Below are positions 36,226 to 44,802 of a DNA stretch of 64,000 bases, one piece after another. The position numbers and the translations under genes were made by a program. Numbering within the stretch: position 1 is the stretch's first letter; each line of letters opens with the position of its first letter. The stretch is from Sulfurimicrobium sp. (GTDB taxonomy: Bacteria; Pseudomonadota; Gammaproteobacteria; Burkholderiales; Sulfuricellaceae): NCBI GenBank assembly GCA_030652035.1, contig JAUSBJ010000001.1:44211-108210 (forward strand), written 5' to 3'. The notes below the pieces were generated by a model. That model was not told the origin of the DNA and made no database searches. It worked only from the letters and a program-made list of their open reading frames with translations.

Positions 36226-37165
36226 CGCCCTTGCCACCTGGCTGATCTACGACCTCGCCGGGCTAAAAGGAACGCCATTCGGCGATGCGGCCCATTTCTT
36301 CGTTATGGACGTCACCAAGATCCTGGTGCTGCTGACGCTGGTGATTTACGGCATGGGCCTGCTGCGGGCACTGCTCAAGCCCGAGAAAGTGCGCGAATTC
36401 ATCCGCAATCGCGGCAACCTGCAAAGCCGCTTCATGGCCGTGGGGCTGGGAGCGGTCACGCCGTTCTGCTCCTGTTCCTCGATTCCGCTCTTCATCGGCT
36501 TTGTCGAGGCCGGCATTCCGCTCGGCGTGACGCTCTCCTTCCTGATCGCCAGCCCCATGATCAACGAGGTGGCGGTGGTGGTGCTGGCGTCCATCATCGG
36601 CTGGAAATTCACCGCGCTGTATGTGCTGACTGGGCTATCCGTCGCCCTCATCGGCGGTTTCGTGCTGGAGCGCTTCAAGCCCGAGCGCTGGGTCGAAGAC
36701 TACGTGTGGAAAATCCAGATGGGGCAGATGGCAGAGATTGAAGAAGACAAATCCCTGCGCGCCCGCCACGAATACGCGCTGGGACAGGTCAGGGAAATCG
36801 TCGGCCGCATCTGGAAATTCATTCTCATCGGCGTGGGGGTAGGGGCCTTTCTCCACGGCTACGTGCCGGCTGAACTGATCGTCAAGGTGGCTGGGGATGG
36901 CGGCCTGCTGTCGGTGATCGGCGCGGTGCTGATTGGCGTGCCGCTGTATTCCGATGCGGTTGGCATCATTCCTATCGCCGAAGTGCTGCTCGGCAAGGGC
37001 GTGCCAATCGGCACGGTGCTGGCCTTCATGATGGCGGTCACCGCGTTGTCGCTGCCTGAAATGATCATTCTCAGGAAAGTGGTGAGAGTGCCGCTGTTGG
37101 CGCTTTTCGCCGGATACCTGGCGATTGCCTTCGTGATCGTCGGCATGTTGTTCAATCAACTTTAA
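36218..37165 (+). CDS. Permease of the DUF318/ArsP family
   Basis: A 315-residue membrane protein with about eight hydrophobic helices. TPFCSCSSIPLFIGFVEAGI and LIASPMINEVAVV are the DUF318 marks; the CSC cysteines near residue 86 probably bind the substrate. ArsP exports trivalent organoarsenicals, and related members are tied to copper or zinc. Its place inside the ars operon favours a metalloid or organoarsenical. It overlaps the upstream gene by 8 bases. Confidence 0.88.
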   Translation: MFDALATWLIYDLAGLKGTPFGDAAHFFVMDVTKILVLLTLVIYGMGLLRALLKPEKVREFIRNRGNLQSRFMAVGLGAVTPFCSCSSIPLFIGFVEAGIPLGVTLSFLIASPMINEVAVVVLASIIGWKFTALYVLTGLSVALIGGFVLERFKPERWVEDYVWKIQMGQMAEIEEDKSLRARHEYALGQVREIVGRIWKFILIGVGVGAFLHGYVPAELIVKVAGDGGLLSVIGAVLIGVPLYSDAVGIIPIAEVLLGKGVPIGTVLAFMMAVTALSLPEMIILRKVVRVPLLALFAGYLAIAFVIVGMLFNQL

Positions 37166-37175
37166 AAAAGGCAGA

Positions 37176-37278
37176 TTAACCACGGGAACACGGGGTGCAC
37201 GGGGATGACAAAAGCTTGCAAGCTACTACAATGGTAAGGCCATGAATTTCCCCGTGTACCCCGTGCGCCCCGTGGTTA
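37176..37278. repeat. Imperfect inverted repeat (ACCACGGGG-type) inside the ars operon
   Basis: The arms 37176-37205 and 37249-37278 are inverted and about 27 of 30 bases match; both contain repeated CACGGGG units. Palindromes of this kind are scattered between genes of betaproteobacteria. AAAAAA follows, so it may also weaken or end transcription in mid-operon. Confidence 0.75.
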
Positions 37279-37312
37279 AAAAAGGTTTTAGCAATCAATT
37301 GAGAGGTATTTT

Positions 37313-37615
37313 ATGAGCACGGATTTGCATCCCTCCATCGTGGCGCTGGTATCGCTGGCAGCCAACATCGCCGCCAATCATCCCAAACAGGGGCTGTGCC
37401 AGGTAGACAAGCTGAAGCAGTACGGCGTGGCAGAGGCGCAGATCGACGCGGTGGTTGAAATCGCGCGCCACATCCGCGACGAGGCTGCGCAGAGCCTGGA
37501 CGCCAGCTTCGACGAGGCGTGCCGCAGGGAAGCCGCCAATGCTGGCCTGTCTGCCATCGGCATCGCGCAGGGCGCCTGCTGCACGCCGACACCGGGCGGG
37601 AAATCATGCTGCTGA
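37313..37615 (+). CDS. AhpD/carboxymuconolactone decarboxylase-like small protein
   Basis: A 100-residue helical protein. LVSLAANIAANHPKQGLCQV, YGVAEAQIDAVVEIARHIRD resembles the AhpD-like fold (ALGAxIAANCxxCLxxHV, then ELGASxEEI), but only one cysteine of the CxxC remains. The tail is cysteine-rich (GACCTPTPGGKSCC). A GAGAGG stands 8 bases before the ATG. The family call is tentative; the operon suggests a thiol-redox or metalloid role. It overlaps the next gene by 10 bases. Confidence 0.65.
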   Translation: MSTDLHPSIVALVSLAANIAANHPKQGLCQVDKLKQYGVAEAQIDAVVEIARHIRDEAAQSLDASFDEACRREAANAGLSAIGIAQGACCTPTPGGKSCC

Positions 37616-38277
37616 AACCTGCGGCCAAGCTGGAAATCGAATGGCGCCACCTGGTGCAGGCGGGCAATACCTGCGAGCGCTGCGACAGCACGGGTGAAAC
37701 CCTGCGCCGGGTTTTGCAGGGCTTGTCCGCCGAACTGGGCCGGGCGGGGGTAATCGTGACGTTCCGCGAAACGCCCCTGGGGCCGGAAACCTTGGCACAA
37801 TCCAATCTCATCCTGTTCAACGGCAAGTCCATTGAAGACTGCCTGGGTGCAAAGATGTCGGAAACCCACTGCCAGTCGTGCTGCGAACTGGTGGGGGAGG
37901 AAGTAAGCTGCCGCGCAGTGGAAATCGACGGCACGGTTTACGAGGCTATACCGGAAGCCCTGATCCGGGATGCCGCTTATGCGGCGCTGCAAATGGAGAA
38001 TAAAATAATGAAACAATTCAAGGTGCTGGGCTCAGGCTGCGCCAACTGCGACACGACCATGAAGCTGATCGAGGAAACTGCCAAGGCCAAAGGCGTGGCA
38101 ATTCAACTGGAAAAAGTTGAAGACATGGCCGCGATCCTGGGCTTTGGCGTGATGTCCACCCCGGGCGTGGTGCTCGATGGCATCGTGGTGCATAGCGGTG
38201 GCGTACCGACCAAAGGCCTGGTCGAAAGCTGGTTGAGCACGGCCGAGCCTTGCTGCGGCTGTTGCGGCAAGGAATAG
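37606..38277 (+). CDS. DUF2703 - thioredoxin-fold fusion protein
   Basis: A 223-residue fusion. Residues about 1-130 match DUF2703 (CERCDSTGETLRRVLQ, SNLILFNGKSIEDCL, SETHCQSCCEL). From residue 135 on, MKQFKVLGSGCANCDTTMKL and GVMSTPGVVLDGIVVHSGGV match the small redox-active disulfide (thioredoxin-like) proteins; a CCGCCG tail ends it. An in-frame ATG at 38008 with GGAG 9 bases upstream could also give the 89-residue thioredoxin-like part alone. In related operons the two parts are usually separate genes. Confidence 0.85.
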   Translation: MLLKPAAKLEIEWRHLVQAGNTCERCDSTGETLRRVLQGLSAELGRAGVIVTFRETPLGPETLAQSNLILFNGKSIEDCLGAKMSETHCQSCCELVGEEVSCRAVEIDGTVYEAIPEALIRDAAYAALQMENKIMKQFKVLGSGCANCDTTMKLIEETAKAKGVAIQLEKVEDMAAILGFGVMSTPGVVLDGIVVHSGGVPTKGLVESWLSTAEPCCGCCGKE

Positions 38278-38282
38278 GCAAT

Positions 38283-38687
38283 ATGGTCAAAACTGTATTG
38301 ATTCTATGCACCGGCAACTCCTGTCGCAGCCAGATGGCCGAAGTCCTGGTCAACCACGACCTTGGCCCTGACGTGCGCGCAATCTCCGCCGGCACACGCC
38401 CCCAGCCCAGGGTGGCGGATGGCGCCATCGAGGCGCTGAAGCTGGGGGGGATGTCCACCGAAGGGCTTTACCCCAAGGATGTGGAAACGGTGATGAATGA
38501 AAACATCGACCTGGTGGTGACGGTGTGCGACAACGCAAAAGAGAGCTGCCCGATTTTCCCCAGGCCTGTCCCCGCCATCCACATGCCGTTCCACGACCCC
38601 CACGGCGAGCCGCTGGAAAGCTTTGTCCGGGTGCGGGACGAAATTCGGGCCCGGCTGATTCCGGAGATTGTGCGGCGGCTGAAATAG
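38283..38687 (+). CDS. arsC: Second arsenate reductase, thioredoxin-coupled type
   Basis: A 134-residue low-molecular-weight phosphatase-fold ArsC close to the B. subtilis/pI258 type. The P-loop is LILCTGNSCRSQMAEVLVN and the relay cysteines are in VVTVCDNAKESCPIFP. It is shorter than the first ArsC and clearly not a recent duplicate. It follows the redox fusion by 5 bases, which suggests that thioredoxin-like partner may be its reductant. Last gene of the ars operon. Confidence 0.94.
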   Translation: MVKTVLILCTGNSCRSQMAEVLVNHDLGPDVRAISAGTRPQPRVADGAIEALKLGGMSTEGLYPKDVETVMNENIDLVVTVCDNAKESCPIFPRPVPAIHMPFHDPHGEPLESFVRVRDEIRARLIPEIVRRLK

Positions 38688-38741
38688 TCTTTTTTCATTA
38701 GCATGCGCCACCTTCTTTAATCCCAGAAAATCTGTTTAGGC

Positions 38742-38787
38742 GTAGGTCGGGCTTCAGCCTGACATGCCGGATTAAAACCCGACCTAC
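38742..38787. repeat. GTAGGTCGGG palindromic repeat
   Basis: GTAGGTCGGG and CCCGACCTAC flank a degenerate inner palindrome (GCTTCAGCCTGACA...). This type of short dispersed palindrome is common in beta- and gammaproteobacterial spacers. The rest of 38688-39015 holds no visible gene. Confidence 0.75.
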
Positions 38788-39015
38788 AATTCATTAATTT
38801 TCGTTATCTAAATGGCGAATGAACAATCCGGGTAATGGGGCTGTAAGAAGGTGAGTGGATTCATGGAGGAATATTACGGGCTTTATGGCCGTGCCGAGCT
38901 GCGTGGCGCTTGCAGTTACCACGGTTATTGCGCGAGAATGATTTTTATCAGCATCGGCGACGCATGGTGAAATAATTCTTTGCTTAATAAGATAACCCCA
39001 AGAAACAGGATTCCC

Positions 39016-42000
39016 GTGTTTTCCAGCAGCCTGTGGCTGACCTTGGGCCTGTTCGTCCTGCTGGTCATCGCCTTTGCCCTTTACGCCTGGTCGGAAAGGC
39101 AGGTTGATCGCGCCAATGAAGCGCGGCACCAGTCCTTTGTGCTGGCCGATGTGTTGCGCCAGTCTTCCGACGATCTGACCCGGATGGCCCGGACCTACGT
39201 GGTGACCGGCGACCCCGTCTACAAAAAATACTATCAGGACATCCTGGATATCCGTGACGGAAAGAAAGCGCGGCCGGAAAAATACGAGGATATCTATTGG
39301 GATCTGGTGCTCGCGGATGGCAAACTGCCACGCCCGGATAGCGGGCAGGCCATTGCGCTGCTGGACCTGATGCGGCAGGCCGGCATTACACAGCAGGAGT
39401 TCAGCAAACTGGCGGAAGCCAAGGCCGATTCCGATGCGCTGACCGCGACGTCATTCGAAGCCATGAAACTGTCCGAATCCACCGGGCCCGATGCCGAGGC
39501 AAACCGGGCCCGAGCGCTCATGATGCTGTATGACGCCAAGTTTCATCAGGCCAAGGCTGCCATCATGAGACCCATCCAGGAATTCTATGAATTGATGGAC
39601 AAACGCACGCTGGATGCCGTCCATGCAGCCGAGATCCGCGCCACGATTTCGCGCTTCCTGTTTATTGCGCTGGGGCTGGGCCTGGTGCTCGCGCTGTGGC
39701 GGAATTATTCGGTTTTGCGCGCAACCCTGGGCGGCGGGGTGGACGATGTCCACAGGCAGATCGCCAGACTCGGTGGCGGTGATTTTTCTTCCGCCATCCC
39801 GGTCGCCAGGGGCAGGGAAAACAGCGTGCTGGGCTGGTTGTCCGAAACCCAGGCCAAGCTGCAAGAGCTCGACCTCAAACGCACGGCTGATGCTGAAAGA
39901 ATCCAGCATCTGAGCCAGCTCTACGCCGCATTGAGCCAATGTAACCAGGCGATCGTGCGCTGCACCAGCGAGCAGGAACTGTTTTCTCAAATCTGCCACG
40001 ACACGGTGCAGTTCGGCGGCATGAAAATGGCGTGGATCGGCATGCTGGACGCTGAAAAGCGGCGCATCAAACCTGTTGCCGCCTATGGCGATGGCATGGC
40101 GCATCTGGACGGTGTCGAGGTTTCACTGGATGTTGCCGATCCGTCCGGGTGCGGCCCGACCAGTGCCGCCATTCGCGACAACCAGCCGTTCTGGTGCCAG
40201 GATTTTCTCAATGACCCCCTCACTGCGCCGTGGCACGAGCGCGGCGTGCGCGCGGGTTGGGCCGCCTCGGCCTCGCTGCCGCTGCAATGCAATGGCGCCA
40301 CCATCGGCTGTTTCAATCTGTGTGCCGGCGAGCCCAATGCCTTCGACCCGGCCACGCAGAGCCTGCTGGTCGAAATGGCGCTGGATATCAGTTACGCGCT
40401 GGATAATTTCGTGCGCGAGAACGAGCGCAGGCAGGCCACCGAGGCGCTGCGGGAAAGCGAGGCGCGTTACCGCGCGGTGACCCAGTCCGCCAGCGATGCC
40501 ATCATTACGGCCGATAGCGCGGGGAATATCTTAGACTGGAACCGGGGCGCGGAAAGCATCTTTGGCTATACCGAAGCCGAGGCCGTCGGTCAGCCGCTGA
40601 CCATGCTGATGCCGTTGCGCTATCGGGAGCGGCATCTCGCGGGCATGAACCGGGTGCTCTCTGGTGGAGACTCACATGTACTCGGTCAAACGCTCGAACT
40701 GGAAGGGTTGCGCCGCGACCAGAGCGAATTCCCGCTGGAACTTTTACTGGCGAAGTGCGAACTGGGCGGCGGCTGGTTCATCGCCGCCACCATCCGCGAC
40801 ATCACCGCGCGCAAGCAGGCCGAGGCGCAAATCAAGCTCGCCGCCGAAGTGTTCGAGCAAAGCAACGAAGCTTTCATCATTACCGATGCTCTCCACAACA
40901 TCATCCTGGTCAACCATGCGTTTACGGTTATCACCGGTTACAGCGAGGCCGAGGTGATGGGCCAGAATCCGCGCATGCTGGCCTCGGGGCGCCATACCCC
41001 GGAATTTTTCCGCACCATGTGGGCCACCCTCGATTCTCATGGGTACTGGCAGGGCGAGGTGTGGGATCGCCGCAAGGATGGGAGCATTTATCCCAAGCGG
41101 CTTTCGATCAGCAGGGTGCTCGATGCACAGGGTCATCCGACCCACTATATCGGCATTTTCAGCGATATTACCGAGTACAAGGCGACGGAGGAGCGCATCC
41201 AGCAACTGGCGCATTTCGATGTGCTCACCGGCTTGCCGAACCGGGCATTGTTCAGCGAACGCATCCACCATGACCTCAGTATGGCCCAGCGCAATCACGG
41301 GCGCCTGGCCCTGCTGTTCCTCGATCTCGATCACTTCAAGAACGTCAACGACACGCTCGGTCATCGCGTCGGCGACGAATTGCTGATGGAGGTGTCGAGA
41401 CGCCTGAAATCCGTGGTGCGCGGGGAAGATACGGTGTCGCGCCTGGGTGGGGACGAGTTCGTCCTGGTGCTGCCGGACACCGATGCCGACGGTGCCGCGC
41501 ATGTGGCAGGGAAATTGCTGGAGGTGGTCGCCCAGCCCTGCCTGATCGAACAGCACGAACTGTTCGTCACGCCCTCCATCGGCATCGCCATCTATCCCGG
41601 CGATGGCGACAATTTCGATGTGCTCTCCCAGCGTGCCGACGTGGCGATGTACCGCGCCAAGCGCGATGGCCGCAACAGCTACCGTTTTTTTACTCCGGAA
41701 ATGCAGGCGCGTTCAGCGCGCACCCTGCAACTGGAAAATGCCTTGCGCCACGCGCTGGAACGAACTCAGTTGCAACTGCACTATCAACCCCAGGTGTCCT
41801 TGCAGGACGGGCGCATCATCGGTGTGGAAGCCTTGCTGCGCTGGCAGCACCCGGAGCTGGGCCTGATTTCCCCGGCAGAATTCATCCCGATAGCGGAGGA
41901 CAGCGGCCAGATTCTGCAGATCGGGGAATGGGTGATGCGCAGCGCGCTTGAGCAGCTCAAAACCTGGATCGACAATGGTCTTGCGCCGATGACGATGGCG

Positions 42001-42489
42001 GTCAACCTTTCGGCGGTGCAATTCCGCCATCCCAGCCTGCCCGATCTGGTGGCGCGGATTCTCGACGAACTGCAATTGCCGCCGCAGTATCTTGAGCTGG
42101 AGTTGACCGAAGGCGTTGCCATGGATGACCCGCTCGCGGCCATCGCGGTGATGGATGTGCTGCATGAGCGCGGCATCCGCATGTCGATCGACGATTTTGG
42201 CACCGGCTATTCCTCGCTGAGTTATCTCAAGCGCTTCCAGGTCTATAAGCTCAAGATCGACCAGTCTTTCGTGAGCGACATTACCGAAGACCCGGATGAC
42301 AAGGCAATCGTCGGCGCCATCATCAGCCTTGCGGCCAGCCTCGGTATGCTGACTATCGCCGAGGGCGTGGAAACGGAAGGGCAGCTGGATTTCCTGCGCG
42401 AAAAGGGGTGCAGCGAAGTGCAGGGCTATCATTTCAGCAAAGCGCTGCCGGCAGCGCAGTTCGAGCAATTCTTGCGGGGTGAAATTTAG
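39016..42489 (+). CDS. Multi-sensor GAF-PAS-PAS-GGDEF-EAL protein
   Basis: A protein of about 1157 residues. Membrane helix, periplasmic sensor, second helix (LFIALGLGLVLALW), GAF domain (about 300-460), two PAS domains, GGDEF (RLGGDEFVLVLP near 810, with RGED inhibitory site upstream) and EAL (EALLRWQHPELG near 937, DDFGTGYSSLSYL near 1058). Both catalytic sites look intact. I prefer the GTG at 39016 because AGGA lies 5 bases before it; a TTG at 38980 would add 12 residues. The next gene starts at the stop. Confidence 0.92.
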   Translation: MFSSSLWLTLGLFVLLVIAFALYAWSERQVDRANEARHQSFVLADVLRQSSDDLTRMARTYVVTGDPVYKKYYQDILDIRDGKKARPEKYEDIYWDLVLADGKLPRPDSGQAIALLDLMRQAGITQQEFSKLAEAKADSDALTATSFEAMKLSESTGPDAEANRARALMMLYDAKFHQAKAAIMRPIQEFYELMDKRTLDAVHAAEIRATISRFLFIALGLGLVLALWRNYSVLRATLGGGVDDVHRQIARLGGGDFSSAIPVARGRENSVLGWLSETQAKLQELDLKRTADAERIQHLSQLYAALSQCNQAIVRCTSEQELFSQICHDTVQFGGMKMAWIGMLDAEKRRIKPVAAYGDGMAHLDGVEVSLDVADPSGCGPTSAAIRDNQPFWCQDFLNDPLTAPWHERGVRAGWAASASLPLQCNGATIGCFNLCAGEPNAFDPATQSLLVEMALDISYALDNFVRENERRQATEALRESEARYRAVTQSASDAIITADSAGNILDWNRGAESIFGYTEAEAVGQPLTMLMPLRYRERHLAGMNRVLSGGDSHVLGQTLELEGLRRDQSEFPLELLLAKCELGGGWFIAATIRDITARKQAEAQIKLAAEVFEQSNEAFIITDALHNIILVNHAFTVITGYSEAEVMGQNPRMLASGRHTPEFFRTMWATLDSHGYWQGEVWDRRKDGSIYPKRLSISRVLDAQGHPTHYIGIFSDITEYKATEERIQQLAHFDVLTGLPNRALFSERIHHDLSMAQRNHGRLALLFLDLDHFKNVNDTLGHRVGDELLMEVSRRLKSVVRGEDTVSRLGGDEFVLVLPDTDADGAAHVAGKLLEVVAQPCLIEQHELFVTPSIGIAIYPGDGDNFDVLSQRADVAMYRAKRDGRNSYRFFTPEMQARSARTLQLENALRHALERTQLQLHYQPQVSLQDGRIIGVEALLRWQHPELGLISPAEFIPIAEDSGQILQIGEWVMRSALEQLKTWIDNGLAPMTMAVNLSAVQFRHPSLPDLVARILDELQLPPQYLELELTEGVAMDDPLAAIAVMDVLHERGIRMSIDDFGTGYSSLSYLKRFQVYKLKIDQSFVSDITEDPDDKAIVGAIISLAASLGMLTIAEGVETEGQLDFLREKGCSEVQGYHFSKALPAAQFEQFLRGEI

Positions 42490-43746
42490 TTGCGTTTGCT
42501 GTCTATGGCAGCCTTGTTTCTGCTCTGGATGCTGCCCCTCCAGGCTCAATCCGACGGGCTCTGGGTCAAACCCGGCCCGGACGGGCGCATGCATGTGCAG
42601 CTCTATTTTTTCTGGTCGCTCACTTGTCCGCACTGCCTGGAAGCCAGGCCTTTTGTCGAGTCCATCCCCACTGAACGTCCCTGGGTGACGCTGCATTCGC
42701 TGGAACTGACGCGCCACCCGGAACATGCCCGCATGTACCAGGAAATGGCCGCACAGTTGAATCAGGAGGCGGTCTCCGTGCCCGCCTTGCTGTTCTGTGG
42801 CGAGATGCATCTGGGCTGGGACAAGGCCGGAACCACGGGCGTAGAAATATTGCAGCAGCTGGATGCCTGCCAGGAAAGGGTCATCGCTGGCGCGACGGCG
42901 CCGGAGATGCAGGCGCCGAGCGAGAGAATCTCGGTGCCGGTGCTGGGTGACATTGACCCTTTACATGTTTCACTTCCCCTGCTGACCATCGCCATTGCCG
43001 CGCTGGATGCCTTCAATCCCTGCGCCTTCTTCGTGCTGCTGTTCCTGCTTTCACTGCTGGTGCATCAGAAGAGCAAGAAACGCATGCTTGCCATCGGCGG
43101 GATTTTTGTCCTGTTCTCGGGCCTGATGTACTTCGCTTTCATGGCGGCATGGCTCAACCTGTTCCAGCTGCTCGGCAATCTTGCCTGGGTGACCATCGCC
43201 GCGGGTGTCCTGGCGGTGTTTGTCGGCGCCGTCAACATCAAGGATTTCTTTGTCTTCGGGCGTGGATTGAGCCTGTCCATCCCGGAATCGCGCAAGCCCG
43301 GTATCTACCGCCGCGCGCGCGCCATCATTGGTGCCGGTAACCTGCCGGCAATGGTTGCGGCGACGGTGTTCCTGGCAATCGCCGCCAATTTCTACGAGCT
43401 GTTGTGCACCGCCGGATTCCCCATGGTCTATACCCGCCTGCTCACGCTGAGCGGCCAGACAGAAGGCATGCGCTACCTTTATCTGGCCCTGTACAACCTG
43501 GTTTACGTGATCCCGCTGGCGCTCATCGTGCTGGCCTTCGTGCGCAGCATGGGCGCGCGCAAGCTGACTGAGCGCGAGGGCAGGCTGCTCAAGCTGCTCT
43601 CCGGCACCATGATGCTGGAACTGGGCGCGTTGCTGTTGATTGCGCCGGAACAATTGAATAACCTGGTGGTGGCGTTCGGCTTGCTGGTCGTTGCTGTGGC
43701 CATTACCTGGAGCGCCGCACGCATGAGCAAAGGAACAAGTGCATGA
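42490..43746 (+). CDS. Thioredoxin-like - DsbD/CcdA-like membrane fusion protein
   Basis: A 418-residue protein with a TTG start directly after the upstream stop and GGGGTG before it. A signal sequence leads into a thioredoxin-like domain with FFWSLTCPHCLEARPF (CPHC active site). About six membrane helices follow, beginning IAIAALDAFNPCAFFVLLF with a conserved cysteine, and LLCTAGFPMVYTR holds a second one, as in CcdA/DsbD. It probably moves electrons across the membrane to an exported thiol target. The client is unknown. Confidence 0.85.
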   Translation: MRLLSMAALFLLWMLPLQAQSDGLWVKPGPDGRMHVQLYFFWSLTCPHCLEARPFVESIPTERPWVTLHSLELTRHPEHARMYQEMAAQLNQEAVSVPALLFCGEMHLGWDKAGTTGVEILQQLDACQERVIAGATAPEMQAPSERISVPVLGDIDPLHVSLPLLTIAIAALDAFNPCAFFVLLFLLSLLVHQKSKKRMLAIGGIFVLFSGLMYFAFMAAWLNLFQLLGNLAWVTIAAGVLAVFVGAVNIKDFFVFGRGLSLSIPESRKPGIYRRARAIIGAGNLPAMVAATVFLAIAANFYELLCTAGFPMVYTRLLTLSGQTEGMRYLYLALYNLVYVIPLALIVLAFVRSMGARKLTEREGRLLKLLSGTMMLELGALLLIAPEQLNNLVVAFGLLVVAVAITWSAARMSKGTSA

Positions 43747-44687
43747 GTGCATCGCCTCACCATCACCAGCATGAGCATGAGCATCACCACACCCATGGCA
43801 AAAACGCAGGCCGCATGCTCTGGTTAGCCGTGGGACTTACCCTGGCATTTGCCGGTGTCGAAGCAGTCGTCGGCTGGTGGGCCGGTTCGCTGGCGCTGGT
43901 GGCGGATGCCGGCCACATGGTCAACGATGCGGGCGCCCTGCTGATCGCGGCGGCGGCGGCCTGGGTTTCCAAACGGCCAGCTTCGCACCTGCACAGCTAT
44001 GGATTGGGGCGGGCGGAATTTGTCGCCGCGCTGGTTAACAGCCTGGGCCTGCTGGCGCTGGTGGCGTGGCTTTCCGTTTCTGCCGTGCAGCGCCTGCAAG
44101 CGCCCCAGGCCGTGCAGGGCGAAGCGGTGTCGCTGACGGCTGCGCTGGGGCTGCTGATCAATATCGGGGTGGCATGGCTGCTGATGCGCGGGGAGCAGAA
44201 TCTCAATACCCGTGCCGCGCTGCTGCATGTCATGGGCGACCTGCTGGGCTCGGTGGCGGCCCTGATCGCCGGCGTGGTGATCACCTTCACCGGCTGGACT
44301 CCCATCGATCCCTTGCTGTCGCTGGTGATTGGCGCGCTGATCCTGGTTTCCAGCCTGCGCCTGTTGCGCCAGGCGCTGCACGGGATCATGGAAGGCGTGC
44401 CGCTGCATTTGTCGATGGAGGAGATCGGCAAGGCGCTGGCAAGTGTGCCGGGCGTGGAGTCGGTGCATGATTTGCACGTATGGAGCGTCTCTTCTGAGGA
44501 GATCATGCTGAGTGCGCATCTGGCCATTACGGATTTGACGCGCTGGCCATCCATACTGGAGAAAAGCCAAATCTTGCTGAATGAGCGTTTTGCTATCAAG
44601 CATGTCACCCTGCAACCGGAAAGTGTCGTTCAACTGGTGCACTGGTCGAGCCCCAGGCATGGCGCTCGGAAGGATATGGCAGATTGA
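43743..44687 (+). CDS. Cation diffusion facilitator (zinc/cobalt/cadmium exporter)
   Basis: A 314-residue CDF protein. The N-terminus is histidine-rich (PHHHQHEHEHHHTHGK), as in ZitB/CzcD. Six membrane helices carry the metal site (DAGHMVNDAGAL, and later SLRLLRQALHGIMEGVP), and the cytoplasmic C-terminal domain has VPGVESVHDLHVWSVSS. It exports Zn2+ and similar ions by proton antiport. Its start overlaps the upstream fusion gene by 4 bases, so it may be co-expressed. Confidence 0.93.
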   Translation: MSASPHHHQHEHEHHHTHGKNAGRMLWLAVGLTLAFAGVEAVVGWWAGSLALVADAGHMVNDAGALLIAAAAAWVSKRPASHLHSYGLGRAEFVAALVNSLGLLALVAWLSVSAVQRLQAPQAVQGEAVSLTAALGLLINIGVAWLLMRGEQNLNTRAALLHVMGDLLGSVAALIAGVVITFTGWTPIDPLLSLVIGALILVSSLRLLRQALHGIMEGVPLHLSMEEIGKALASVPGVESVHDLHVWSVSSEEIMLSAHLAITDLTRWPSILEKSQILLNERFAIKHVTLQPESVVQLVHWSSPRHGARKDMAD

Positions 44688-44724
44688 ATCCGTCATCTGG
44701 ATAAGGTAAGTATGGCTACAAGCT

Positions 44725-44745
44725 TTCGATCTGCATATAATCGAA
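44725..44745 (+). promoter_or_regulatory. Palindrome over a TATAAT box before the efflux operon
   Basis: TTCGAT and ATCGAA form a perfect 6-9-6 inverted repeat whose right part overlaps TATAAT (44736-44741). No good -35 box is visible. It is a plausible operator-promoter for the tolC-macA-macB operon starting at 44803. Confidence 0.45.
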
Positions 44746-44802
44746 CGTTGAACCAACCATGCTAAACGCCATCCAATTCCCCTCTCGACGATTTCCCAAT
44801 TT

